A stretch of DNA of 64,000 nt, from the NCBI RefSeq assembly GCF_030272615.1, contig NC_081413.1:332542302-332606301 (forward strand), in the 5' to 3' direction. Shown here in pieces: positions 55,430 through 64,000 of this stretch. The DNA comes from Cryptomeria japonica. Its lineage: Eukaryota > Streptophyta > Pinopsida > Cupressales > Cupressaceae. Each line of letters opens with the position of its first letter. Within the stretch, counting starts at the first letter, position 1. The translations under genes and the position numbers were made by a program. The notes beneath the pieces are model-generated. The model was not told the DNA's origin, made no database searches, and saw only the letters and a program-made list of their open reading frames with translations.

Positions 55430-56297
55430 TAATCAGATTTGTACACAAATCATCATCCATCTTCACAATGGGTTGTCTCCAAATTCCATCATTAGATTTA
55501 ATATTACATGAGATTGGACAAACTGATGAAGGAGAAACCAGAACACAAATTTTTACAAGAACCTTCCCTTCCTCAAAAACAGATTTAGAAGTCAAAAAAT
55601 TCCCCACATTATCCCCTATGGATTTCAGCACTTCTGGATCCATGAATTCAAAGGGGAGTTGTGGCAAGCCAAACCAAACCGGAAGCGATTTAGGTTTGGC
55701 CCATTCCAGAACAAAAAAAGGTTGCCAAGCTAAAACATTACCAAACTAGTGAAAAGAATTTGCCAGTACATCATCCTTACTATGAGGGGATTCAAAGACC
55801 AAAACACAAAAGTTAGAAGATAACAGCTGAAGACAAGCCAATGATGACCACCGTTTTTGAAATTTAGAATGTAATTTAGATAAATTGGTCGGAGGACCCC
55901 AAATTTCTCCTAAAATAGCCACAGAGTGTAACATGGTAGCCCTATCAGCCACAACAGAACCAGAGAAATCAAAAAAGGGATGCGGAAACCAAACCTCCTT
56001 CGAAGGACCAGATTGAACCATTTTACCATTTGTGTCCTGAGCTTTACTCGAGCTTCTTGCATCTTTACCAACTATATCCACAACATCCACCTTTTTAATA
56101 GACTTGGATGCCCTAGAACCCACCAAACCAGCAACCGACAATAGTTTTTCATGCCCAGATGCCCTAGGAGCAATATTGGTTCCCTCGGCTACTACTTTAG
56201 CAAATGACCTATTTGCAGAAACAAAAACATGTGATTGCTTTCTCCTAATGGTCTTTCTCCCATTTTTATTCAGACCATGCCAAACAGAACTCCCCAT
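55430..56297 (-). pseudogene. LINE-G ORF1 (DUF4283-type), truncated at the deletion junction
   Basis: It starts MGSSVWHGLNKNGRKTIRRK. The middle holds the usual ORF1 features: SFAKVVAEG, LHSKFQKRWSSLACLQLLSSN, FCVLVFESPHSKDDVL and, after a stop, PKSLPVWFGLPQLPFEFMDPEVL. It ends near 55430 in DDDLCTNLI, where the frame runs into the ORF2 C-terminus out of phase. The zinc knuckle normally found after this point is missing. Confidence 0.8.
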
Positions 56298-56866
56298 CCT
56301 ACGCCGTGGAAGACCTTAGAAAAAACCCTGAAAGTATTTGGAAACCGGGCGAAGATCCCTGCATTGCCTTCCCAGACGCGGAGCCCTATCTTCCCATCTG
56401 CCTTTGGAAAACACCCACTGCGGCATGTGTGGCGGATCATCCCAGCCAACATCTGCCCAGGCACCTGAATAGAATTTAATTAAATAATAAAGATTATTTA
56501 ATTTAAAGGATAAAATCGCAATTAATTAAATAATAAATATTTAATTAATATTTAGAAAATGGGGTAAATGATTAGATGATTAGATATAGAAATTGAATAA
56601 TTAGTAATTTATTTAAATAATAAAGATTATTTAAATTGGGGAATTAACCATAATTAATTAAATAATAAATATTTAATTAACATTTAGGAAATAATTAAAA
56701 TGATTAAATGGTGATAGAATAGGAAAATAGAATAATTAGTAAGATGATGAGGAAATATGAAATTAGAAGAAATAGATTAATTAAATTAAATTAAATAATA
56801 AAGATTATTTAATCAATTGGAGGAATAATTAGTACATGATCAATGAGACATTTTTAGGTGTCTACA

Positions 56867-56976
56867 ATTACATTTCATCATGCATATATTTGCATCCATA
56901 TCATAAGCATCACATAGAAACATGGAGGCAACATCACATAGGTACACATGCATACAACTGTCACAAGGATGAATCA

Positions 56977-57020
<44 letters not shown>

Positions 57021-57130
57021 AAATCATAAGTGTCATGATACAATGACGTCAAAATACATATGGCTACAAAATCACACGAAGGTGTCTACATCATCATACA
57101 AAAATGGTACAAAATTGATACATAGGGAGC
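56867..57130. repeat. AT-rich repeat X, first copy (right half), with (AT)n run
   Basis: Together with 32917-33446 this forms one copy of repeat X; the second copy is 58187-59045. An (AT)n microsatellite at about 56980-57018 has about 19 units here but only four or five in the other copies. Confidence 0.7.
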
Positions 57131-58186
57131 CCTCTAAGGTTATGATGAACTCCCTCCCTTGAAGCCAGCTAACCTCGACAGAGTCTGAGCCCTGGAAGTC
57201 CCTACCCTAGGATCATCTCTCATGTCCCCTCTATCTGGTGGTCATGGTGGAGGACCCATGACCCCACCACTAGATGCTTGTCTCCTGTCTCTCCCTCAAG
57301 TGGTCATTGTAGTCTGCGATGGTCTCCAGAAGTTCCCAGCCCGCTGATCTGGTGGCACAACTCCATAATACATGTATCTCCAGTAGGCTATCTTCTCCCC
57401 TGCTTGTAGAACATAGGCGTATCCGGCCCCAGTGTCCTCCACTACCTGCCTGCCTGCCCTCAGTGTTGTCTCAACCTCCATGTAGCATTGAATAGCTTGA
57501 TCTCTCTCTTGCTCAGTGTCCCTCAACTATCTCTTGATCTTAGCCCCATCTCGCTCCAGATCCTTGACCTCCTCTACCTATCCCTGGCAGATCTCCCTCA
57601 AGTATATTAGCTCATCCTCCTCCTCTCCTCCCTCCTCCCCTTGTCTTTGTGGCTTCTCCTATGGTTGTCCTTGTCCCTGTACCTATATGGGAACATGTTC
57701 TACTGGCACCTGTAAAGGCAATCCACCTCTACCCCTGACTACATGCACCCGCCTCTCCTCTCCTCCATCTCTCATCTGAGCCACTCTCCTCTCCACTACT
57801 GCCCCTCACCTACATTGTCTACCTCTGCCTCCACCATCCCCGCTATCATCTCCACCATCCCCACCATCACCCTCTATCGGCTCCACTGGATCCGTCAGCT
57901 ATGGAAATAGATGTCTGCCCAATATACATTGTACTCTACATCCATCCCTGCATCTTCCACATATGCCCAAATCTCCCAAGGCATGGCAGCCATCTCCAGC
58001 ATTTGTGTCACCACCTGATCATAAGATAATAATGGATGTAAATGAGCCTGATCTCTCACTGTTCTCGCATACATCCCTAAACCCCGTGGCATCTGTTGTA
58101 TCCTGCCAAACTACTTGCATACTTTGTCTATCAACTACCTCTCAATGACATATGGTGTCCACCCAATCAGATACCTACTTTTGATT
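57131..58186 (-). pseudogene. Partial PMD copy 1 (C-terminal part)
   Basis: The part from about 58092 has MPRGLGMYARTVRDQAHLHPLLSYDQVVTQML and DVEYNVYWADIYF, then a Gly/Asp-rich linker, LREICQG, a coiled-coil-like LRDTEQERDQAIQCY and the conserved YGVVPPDQRAGNFWRPS tail. It matches copy 2 (60040-59060) closely. The PMD core and exon 1 are absent, so this is a truncated tandem duplicate. Confidence 0.75.
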
Positions 58187-59045
58187 GACCTCCATCATCC
58201 TTCCTGAGTCTGTTTAGCCTATTATCACATGACTGAGTATAATGACATGCCAAAAAAAAATCTGCATTTCATGTAGTTTGCACCTACATTACCACATATC
58301 TCATTTCATACATACATATAGATATCACAATTGCACCATATCCTACACAGAACACATGTTAGCACATTTTACATTCTCATCGTGTAAATAGTTATTTGCA
58401 TTATCATCTTCATATGCATTTCATACATTTACATTTGCATAACATATAAAACATAAAAGAACAAAAATATTGCATTTCATCATGTACATATTTGCATCCA
58501 TATCATAAGCATCATATAGAAACATGCATCACATAGAAGCAACATCACATAGGTACACATGCATATAGTTGTCACAAGGATGAATCGTATATATGTCAAA
58601 ATCATAAGTGTCATGATACAATGATGTAAAAATACATATGGCTACAAAATCACCTGAAGGTGTCTACATCATCATACAAAAATGGTACAAAACTAAAACA
58701 ACAATAATTGAAAGACGATTGTCTTTGTTAGTACATTTTGCATTTTCATCATGTAAATAATTATTTGCATTATCATATTCATATGCATTTCATATGCATA
58801 ACATATAAAACATAAAAGAACAAAAATATTACATTCCATCATGCACATATTTGCATCCATATCATAAGCATCGTATAGAAACATGGAGGCAACATCACAT
58901 AGGTACACATGCATACAATTGTCGCAAGGATGAATCATCTCATATATATATCAAAATCATAAGTGTCATGATACAATGATGTCAAAATACATATGGCTAC
59001 AAAATCACCCGAAGGTGTCTACAACATCATACAAAAATGGTACAA
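58187..59045. repeat. AT-rich repeat X, second copy
   Basis: It begins GATTGACCTCCATCATCC, like 32919. It contains an internal duplication (about 58340-58560 resembles 58725-58935). It lies between the two PMD copies and shows that a ~2 kb unit (X plus PMD C-terminus) was tandemly duplicated. Confidence 0.7.
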
Positions 59046-61883
59046 AATTGATACATAGCGAGCCCTCTAAGGCTATGATGAACTCCCTCCCTCGAAGCCA
59101 GCTAGCCTTGATGGAGTCTAAGCCTTGGAAGTTCCCACCCCAGGATCATCTCTCTTGCCCCCTCTATCTGGTGGTGGTGGAGGACCCATGACCCCACCAC
59201 TAGACGCATGTCTCTTGTCTCTCCCTCCAAAGGTCATCTTAGTTTGCGATGGTCTCTGGAAGCTCCTAGCTCACTGATCTAGTCGCACAACTCCATAATA
59301 CAGGTTTCTCCAGTAGGATATCTCCTCCCCTTCTCCTAGAACATAGGTGTATCTAGCCCCAGTGTCCTTTGTTGCCTACCTACCTGCCGTTAGTGTTGTC
59401 TCAGTCTTTGTGTAGCATTGAATAGCCTGGTCTCTCTCCCACTCAGTGTCCCTCAGCTGTCTCTTGAGCCTAGCTCCATCTCACTCCAGATCCTAGATCT
59501 CATGTGCTTGTCCCTAGCAGATCTCCCTCAAGGATAGTAGATCATCCTCCTCCTCTCCTCCCTCCTCCCCCTATCCCTGTGGTTGCTCCTATGGCTGTCC
59601 CTGTCCCTATCTGGGAACTTGTGATGCTGGCACTTGTAAAGGAAATCCATGTCTACCCCTGACTACATGTGTCTGCCTCTCCTCTCCTCCATCTCTTCTC
59701 TGAGCCACTCTCCTCTCCGCTACTACCCCTCACCTCCGTCATCTGCCTCTGCCTCCACCATCCCCACCATCACCCTCTATCGGCTCCCTGGATCCGTCAA
59801 CCGTGGACACGTATGCTTTGCCCAATATGCACTGTACTCCGCATCCATCCCTACATCCTCCACATCTACCCAAATCTCTCAAGGCATGGGAAACATCTTC
59901 AACATCTGTGTCACCACCTGATCATAAGGCAAAAATGGACCTAAATGAGCCTGATCTCTCACTGCCCGTGCATACATCCCTAAACCCCATGGCATCCATT
60001 GTATCCTGCCAAAATGCTTGCATACTCTACCTATCAACTGCCACTCAATGACATATGGTGTCCACCCAATTAGATACCTACTCCTGAACACATATGGCAG
60101 ATCCACTACATCATCCTCCCACTCCTCACAATCTAGGTAAGGCCTCCATACCACACTATCTATCTCATCGATCACTTGACGCTAGTACTCTAGCCTCCCA
60201 ATCTGTGGTTGATAAGTAATCGTATCATACAGATGCACATAACTACGCTCATGTCCCCTGCCTCTAAAGTGTATCAGCCATGTAACTAGAAGATGCTCAT
60301 ATGGCTATTCCTACAATAATGTCACTCCACACCCCAATCCCGTTGATCCATGATAAAAAAAACTATGTAGCTCATTATACAAGTGTGCTAGAAGACATGA
60401 ACCCCATGCAAATCTGGTGTGCTCCATCACCAATATCTCCAGAGTCCTCCCCCATCCCACAACCAACCCTCAGGTCACTCTATGTGGACAGAGGAACCCA
60501 CTAATAACTCCTACCAACACTATCAATAGCGCCAATCCTGTAGTTGTCATGGTGTCCCAAGCCACATGTCCTGCCCTCATCTCCAGTCCTGGATCCTGAA
60601 ACACTTGTCTCAGTGCATCCAAGTCTCCCTCTCAATCGTACGGAACCAACTCCCCAATGATCAATATCCTCAGTATCCTATATACATCCTCTAAGGTGAC
60701 TGTCATCTCACTTATCAACAAATGAAACGTGCATGTCTCTAAGTGCCATCTCTTAGCTAATACAGTCAGCAATCCAGTGTTCACCCTAAACTCAGGCATA
60801 TACATAATGTATCACAAGACCATGGCCTCCACTGTTGCTCTATCCTCAAATGTCAGCTCTACTCATAATCCTTGAGTCGAAGGGAATCTCTCCCGTGACT
60901 TCAGCATAGGTAAGTCCTCTTGCAGTCAAGCAAATCAACTGTGTAAATCCCAGTAGTACTCCCTGTTCATCACAAAGTGCTTCTCTTTTATCCTAGTGCT
61001 TATATCTATCATATGGCACTCTATCCTAGTGGTACTCCCTGTTCATCACAAAGTGTTTCTTTTATCTTATCTTTTAGGGTACCTACTTGAGTGTATCCTC
61101 TTGAGGAGCTTATCCAATTAACAACGTATGTTTTATCACAGAATTGTCAATTTCTACCTTATCCAATTGGCAACCTATGTTCTATCACAGAATTGTCAAT
61201 TTCTATGGTAGTCCCTGTTCATCACAAAGTGCCTCGCTCTATCTTACCCTAGGGCCTTCACTTGAGTGTATCCTCTTGAGTAGTTTCCTGATTGGCAACA
61301 TATGTTCTATCACAAAATTATCAATCCTAGACCTATCTATTATCCTAGTCTTCCCTAGAGGACCTGCTTGAGTGTATCCTCTCAGCAACTTATCCAATCG
61401 ACAACATATGTTTATCATAGAACTACCAATTTCACCTTGAAGACATAAACATGCATTCATGACACAAACACGCTTACATACTTCACAGACGTTTTTGCAT
61501 TTCACAGGCGCACCTAAAACACACAGACGTGTCTCTGTTCTGCATAGACGTGCCTGCTCTGCATAAACGCACTTGAATTTTGCAAATGCTCTTGCATTTG
61601 GCATAGATGCCTTTGAAACCATAGACATGTTTCAATTAAACACAGACGTGCCTATCCTACCCAGACGCGCCTGACACCAACACAGACGTACCTTCTCATC
61701 TTTTGACCCGCTTGACAATTTTTGTGACATACCTAATATGCATTTATTGGCCTACCTAACATGCATTTATGACAATAATTAATGCAACAAGGTACAAGGA
61801 TGTTTTGTGGTACTTACTGGCTCTCCTGTATCTATTGGCCTTTGATATCGATGAACATGATCAAATCTACGCACCAATGCCAT
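59046..61883 (-). pseudogene. Tat-E PMD copy 2, spliced antisense gene, broken
   Basis: Exon 1 is 61883-61818 (22 codons, MALVRRFDHVHRYQRP, no stop), ending at a donor GCCA/GTAAGTACC. Exon 2 starts at 60916 in phase 0 (DLPMLKSRERF). The core (about 60860-60640) matches Tat-B, including the segment up to GELVPY. The middle holds VVWRPYLDCEEWEDDVVDL and WGLGMYARAVRDQAHLGP. The end is a Gly-rich linker, a coiled-coil-like LRDTEWERDQAIQCY and a YYGVVRLDQ tail. Several stops break it, one a TGA in the same early exon 2 codon as in Tat-B. Confidence 0.75.
60917..61817 (-). other. Intron of the Tat-E PMD gene, with GCGTCTGTG array
   Basis: This 901-base intron has a strong donor (GTAAGTACC) and an acceptor ending GCAAGAG. 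On the minus strand it carries, in order from the donor, about ten GCGTCTGTG-type words (plus-strand CACAGACG at about 61485-61685), TTGGATAAG/TGATAGAACATA repeats (61090-61430) and GTACTCCCTGTTCATCACAAAGTG repeats (60950-61240). The order matches the Tat-B intron. Confidence 0.65.
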
Positions 61884-62184
61884 CGCTGGTGACTGCTCTT
61901 TGCTCTCTCTACACTCTGATCTCTTAGGTGTGTGGATGATAATGAGGATGTTTTCCCTTATACTCTATCTTATAGACTACCCTAGCCCTTGTCTCTCGAG
62001 TCAGTCTTCTTTACCCCATGACTCTATCACTCTATCCTATCTTGTCAGTCCTTTCTAGCCTTTCTTTCTTATCGAGAGATTGTATGTGATCTATTCAAAC
62101 ACAATTCATCCAATCTCTTGAGGGGGCATATCGTTCCCGTCTTGGGGCAAATTGTATCATTTTATCTTATATTCTTTGAAACAA
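61884..62184 (-). promoter_or_regulatory. Upstream region of the Tat-E PMD gene
   Basis: TCTATAAGATAGA (minus strand, about 61966-61978) precedes the start codon by about 85 bases, as in Tat-B. No coding frame is visible. The promoter role is inferred. Confidence 0.35.
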
Positions 62185-62219
62185 CGCGACAAGCTGCATT
62201 GTCTCAAAGAGGGGCAAAA
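62174..62219 (+). other. Tat-E polypurine tract with adjoining stem-loop
   Basis: AAAGAGGGGCAAAA (62206-62219) abuts the LTR. CTTTGAAACAA (62174-62184) can pair with TTGTCTCAAAG (62199-62209), as in Tat-B. Confidence 0.75.
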
Positions 62220-62997
62220 TGTAGACACCTAAAATTGTCCTGTCTAATTAAATAAATATTTTTTATTTATTTAATTATTTTATCCTAAGTCTTCTATTAA
62301 TTAAATAAATCTTTATTTATTTAATTAATTCATTAATCCTCTTCTAAGCCTTTTTTCCTCATTTAAATAAATACTTTCATATATTTAAATATTCATTTTC
62401 CTAAATTAAATAAATATTTTCATTTATTTAATTGATCCCATTTCCTTTATTAATTAAATAAATATTTATTTATTTAATTAATTCATTAGCCTTTTCTACC
62501 CATGACACATGTAATTCATCTCTTAATTCCTACACTACTGACCCTCTTATTATTTTCTTATTTCTTCTACCTACCCTTTAATCCTAGCCGACCATCTATC
62601 TTTTACACTTCTTAATCTTATCCCTCCACTTCCTATAGTGTCTTCTATATAAGAGGATGCTTCCTTCATTATCAACCCTCCTCAACTATGCTTTCAAATA
62701 TGCAATCAAGCCTTTTTGCGATCAAGTTATCAACCACATTTTCCATTCTTTGTTGAGCTCTTGTGCACACATAAAATCTGAGAGAAAATATATCAAGCAA
62801 GATCAATGGAGATAGGAAGAATAGAGATTCAAACCCTAGTGGACATGTGATGATATAATCTTTGTGATTTTGTTGATTTGCATTGTCTTAGGTAATCTTC
62901 ATATGTTATGGTGGATCTTTGTTGTTGTTAGGCTAGGGTTTCGTGGTTGAATCTATTTTAGTATTTCAATATTGTTGTTCCATTTTTACCATAAACA
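62220..62997 (+). repeat. Tat-E 3' LTR
   Basis: It starts TGTAGACACCTAAAATTG and ends CCATAAACA, 778 bases. It is the reverse complement of the Tat-B left LTR with scattered differences. Five AT-rich palindromes lie at about 62245-62490, and a TATATAAG box at 62646-62653. It is the only complete LTR of this element. Confidence 0.88.
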
Positions 62998-63734
62998 ACA
63001 AGTACTTATCAATTATCATTAAAAAATTAAACATCAATGCAAGATGAAACAAAAAAATACCAAACACATGAAAACCATAATTTTTACCTGGAAAACCTAG
63101 TGTGCGAAAAACCATAGTGTGAATCACACTCACAATATAAATATAATAAAAATTAAAATTAATGACTTTCATATTTTACTCCATCATTTACTTCCTTTTA
63201 TATCAACAGTCCAGATCTTTGTGCGACTGTGCATTAAGATCAAGATGCTCTTTCACCTTAACTCTGCAGCCCCGCTGCACACATGGGCCCTACTGACATC
63301 AAGTTCTTCTTAAGTGGACCAATAAGATTATGCATGTTGGAGGTCAAAGGACACATCAAAAATATTTGTCCCAATCTATCCTCCTCGTTAATTAAGTATA
63401 CAATTTATAATAGTTAATTAGAGAATGCTCAGACCTATCTCTATTCCGAGGACTTTTTGAAGAAACCTTTGTCCTTCAGAACTTCGGGTTAAAATAGAGC
63501 TTATGTCATTGATCTGCGATCATCCAATGGTCATTAAGTTGATTGATTAATTAATTACATACTTATAGTTAACTAGCACTTGCAGCTCATTGTATGGATA
63601 GCCGAAAGAAAATTAAAGATAAAATTTAATGTAGTTTAATATTACAAGAATAAATTATTCTAGTATTTAAATCCAAGTAATGAATAAATTTAAAATCCAA
63701 AAGTGCCCCATTTGCACTTATAGAGGTGGAATTA
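62998..63734. other. Non-repeat DNA after the Tat-E LTR
   Basis: The sequence is AT-rich with a more mixed patch at 63230-63300. No transposon motif, RNA gene or convincing open frame is visible. It may be intron or flank of the candidate exon that follows. Confidence 0.5.
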
Positions 63735-64000
63735 ATGTTGAATCATGTAGATTGATTGTAGAACAAAGCTCAAAGAACACTTGATGGCAGAGCATGGGGA
63801 TTAGAATTTGAAGATGATGCATACAAGGTGAAGAGGGCCTTGCAAACTTTAATTGTTGCAGAATACCTAGGAGGGATGGATTCAATTTGGGAGTGGGTTG
63901 TTCCAGGCCTGGGTTTCATCATTTATGAAGGGTCAGTGGAGCTTGCAGACCCACTACCCTTTGTTCACTGGCAAGAGGATGAGCTAAAGGCGAGATGCAA
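63735..64000 (+). CDS. Candidate host exon, cut by the window edge; product unknown
   Basis: After an in-frame stop near 63758 a plus-strand frame stays open to base 64000 and has ordinary protein composition, unlike the rest of the window: AWGLEFEDDAYKVKRALQTL, IVAEYLGGMDSIWEWVVPGL, EGSVELADPLPFVHWQEDEL. The codon use is mixed rather than AT-driven. A possible acceptor, GATGGCAG, lies near 63789 but its pyrimidine tract is poor. I do not recognise the protein. It could be an exon of a nuclear gene or a relic of one. Confidence 0.4.

Larger units (their letters stand above)
51557..56466 (-). mobile_element. LINE-G, internally deleted LINE inserted in the Tat-D LTR
   Basis: On the minus strand: a GC-rich 5' leader (56466-56300), ORF1, then directly the zf-RVT and RNase H part of ORF2, then about 2.2 kb of non-coding sequence and a TTTTATTTT/AAAATAAAA-type tail at the left end (about 51545-51570). 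The endonuclease and RT are missing. No clear target duplication is visible because the AT-rich LTR blurs the tail. Confidence 0.85.
33447..56866 (-). mobile_element. Tat-D, large Ty3/gypsy Tat-lineage element with antisense PMD gene
   Basis: On the minus strand: 5' LTR (50709-56866, split by LINE-G), primer site, a 2.9-kb leader, gag, protease, RT, dual RNase H and integrase. Then comes a 2.7-kb spacer, a plus-strand PMD gene, polypurine tract and 3' LTR (33447-34608). It is inserted in the AT-rich repeat of Tat-C/E. It is the least decayed element here. The left LTR lacks about 90 bases at its outer end compared with the right one, and no target duplication can be read. Confidence 0.85.
50709..56866 (-). 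repeat. Tat-D 5' LTR (right copy), split by LINE-G
   Basis: Two parts, 50709-51556 and 56467-56866, together match the left LTR and give about 1.25 kb. Ends are TGTATACACATG (plus, 50709) and GGTGTCTACA (56866). A TATAAATTG box on the minus strand lies near 51007-51012. It still holds the outer ~90 bases lost from the left copy. Confidence 0.85.
56867..62997 (+). mobile_element. Tat-C/E, right part (antisense PMD genes and 3' LTR)
   Basis: This is the continuation of the plus-strand Tat element interrupted by Tat-D. It holds an AT-rich repeat, a partial PMD copy, a second AT-rich repeat, a full-length PMD copy, all PMD on the minus strand, then the polypurine tract and the 3' LTR. The LTR is the same family as that of Tat-B. 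The bases after the LTR (ACAAG, 62998-63002) should be its target duplication, but the left partner is lost. Confidence 0.78.

Noticed and set aside
57516-57779. Ser/Pro-rich plus-strand frames over the PMD copies (also 59649-60051)
   Set aside because: They are complements of the Gly/Asp-rich PMD linker on the minus strand.

Overview
This is a window of plant nuclear DNA made almost entirely of nested, decayed retrotransposons. No bacterial, organellar, tRNA or rRNA feature was seen. The Tat-type Ty3/gypsy elements with a second RNase H, the Ty1/copia elements with an initiator-Met primer site and the plant LINEs all point to a large-genome seed plant. A conifer is my guess, but the sequence does not prove it.

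Layout. (1) 1-4335: LINE-A on the minus strand, running off the left edge. (2) 4640-8010: three tandem ~0.8 kb units, each holding a near-perfect ~33-bp-arm hairpin. A 1,068-bp solo LTR with a perfect ACATG duplication separates the first two units. (3) 8010-11949: AT-rich DNA, a fold-back repeat, a 5' fragment of a minus-strand copia element (LTR, primer site, start of gag) and a hexanucleotide microsatellite. (4) 11950-27083: copia-F on the plus strand, split by Tat-B (13902-23873, minus strand), which is bounded by a 5-bp GTTAG duplication. (5) 27084-33446 plus 56867-62997: Tat-C/E, a plus-strand relative of Tat-B, split by Tat-D. (6) 33447-56866: Tat-D on the minus strand. Its right-hand LTR is itself split by LINE-G (about 51557-56466). 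(7) 62998-64000: non-repeat DNA ending in an open frame that could be a host exon cut by the window edge.

The most interesting structure is shared by all three Tat copies. Between the end of integrase and the 3' LTR each carries an antisense gene for a plant-mobile-domain (PMD, aminotransferase-like) protein. The gene can be read as two exons: a 22- to 26-codon first exon ending at a GT donor, an intron of 0.4-0.9 kb, and a long second exon, all in phase 0. The intron holds an array of a short degenerate motif. In Tat-B and Tat-D the leader of the oppositely directed gag-pol transcript carries an array of the same motif, in the same orientation relative to its own transcription. The motif differs between the families (GCGTCTGTG type in B and E, TCACGCATTCG type in D), but the layout is the same. 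The families also share a stem-loop directly next to the polypurine tract and a run of AT-rich palindromes at the U3 end of the LTR.

Nearly all coding regions are broken, mostly by nonsense codons of the kind C-to-T decay produces (CAG to TAG, TGG to TGA, CGA to TGA) in frames that otherwise stay open for kilobases. Tat-D is the best preserved: its protease-to-integrase region lies in one frame.
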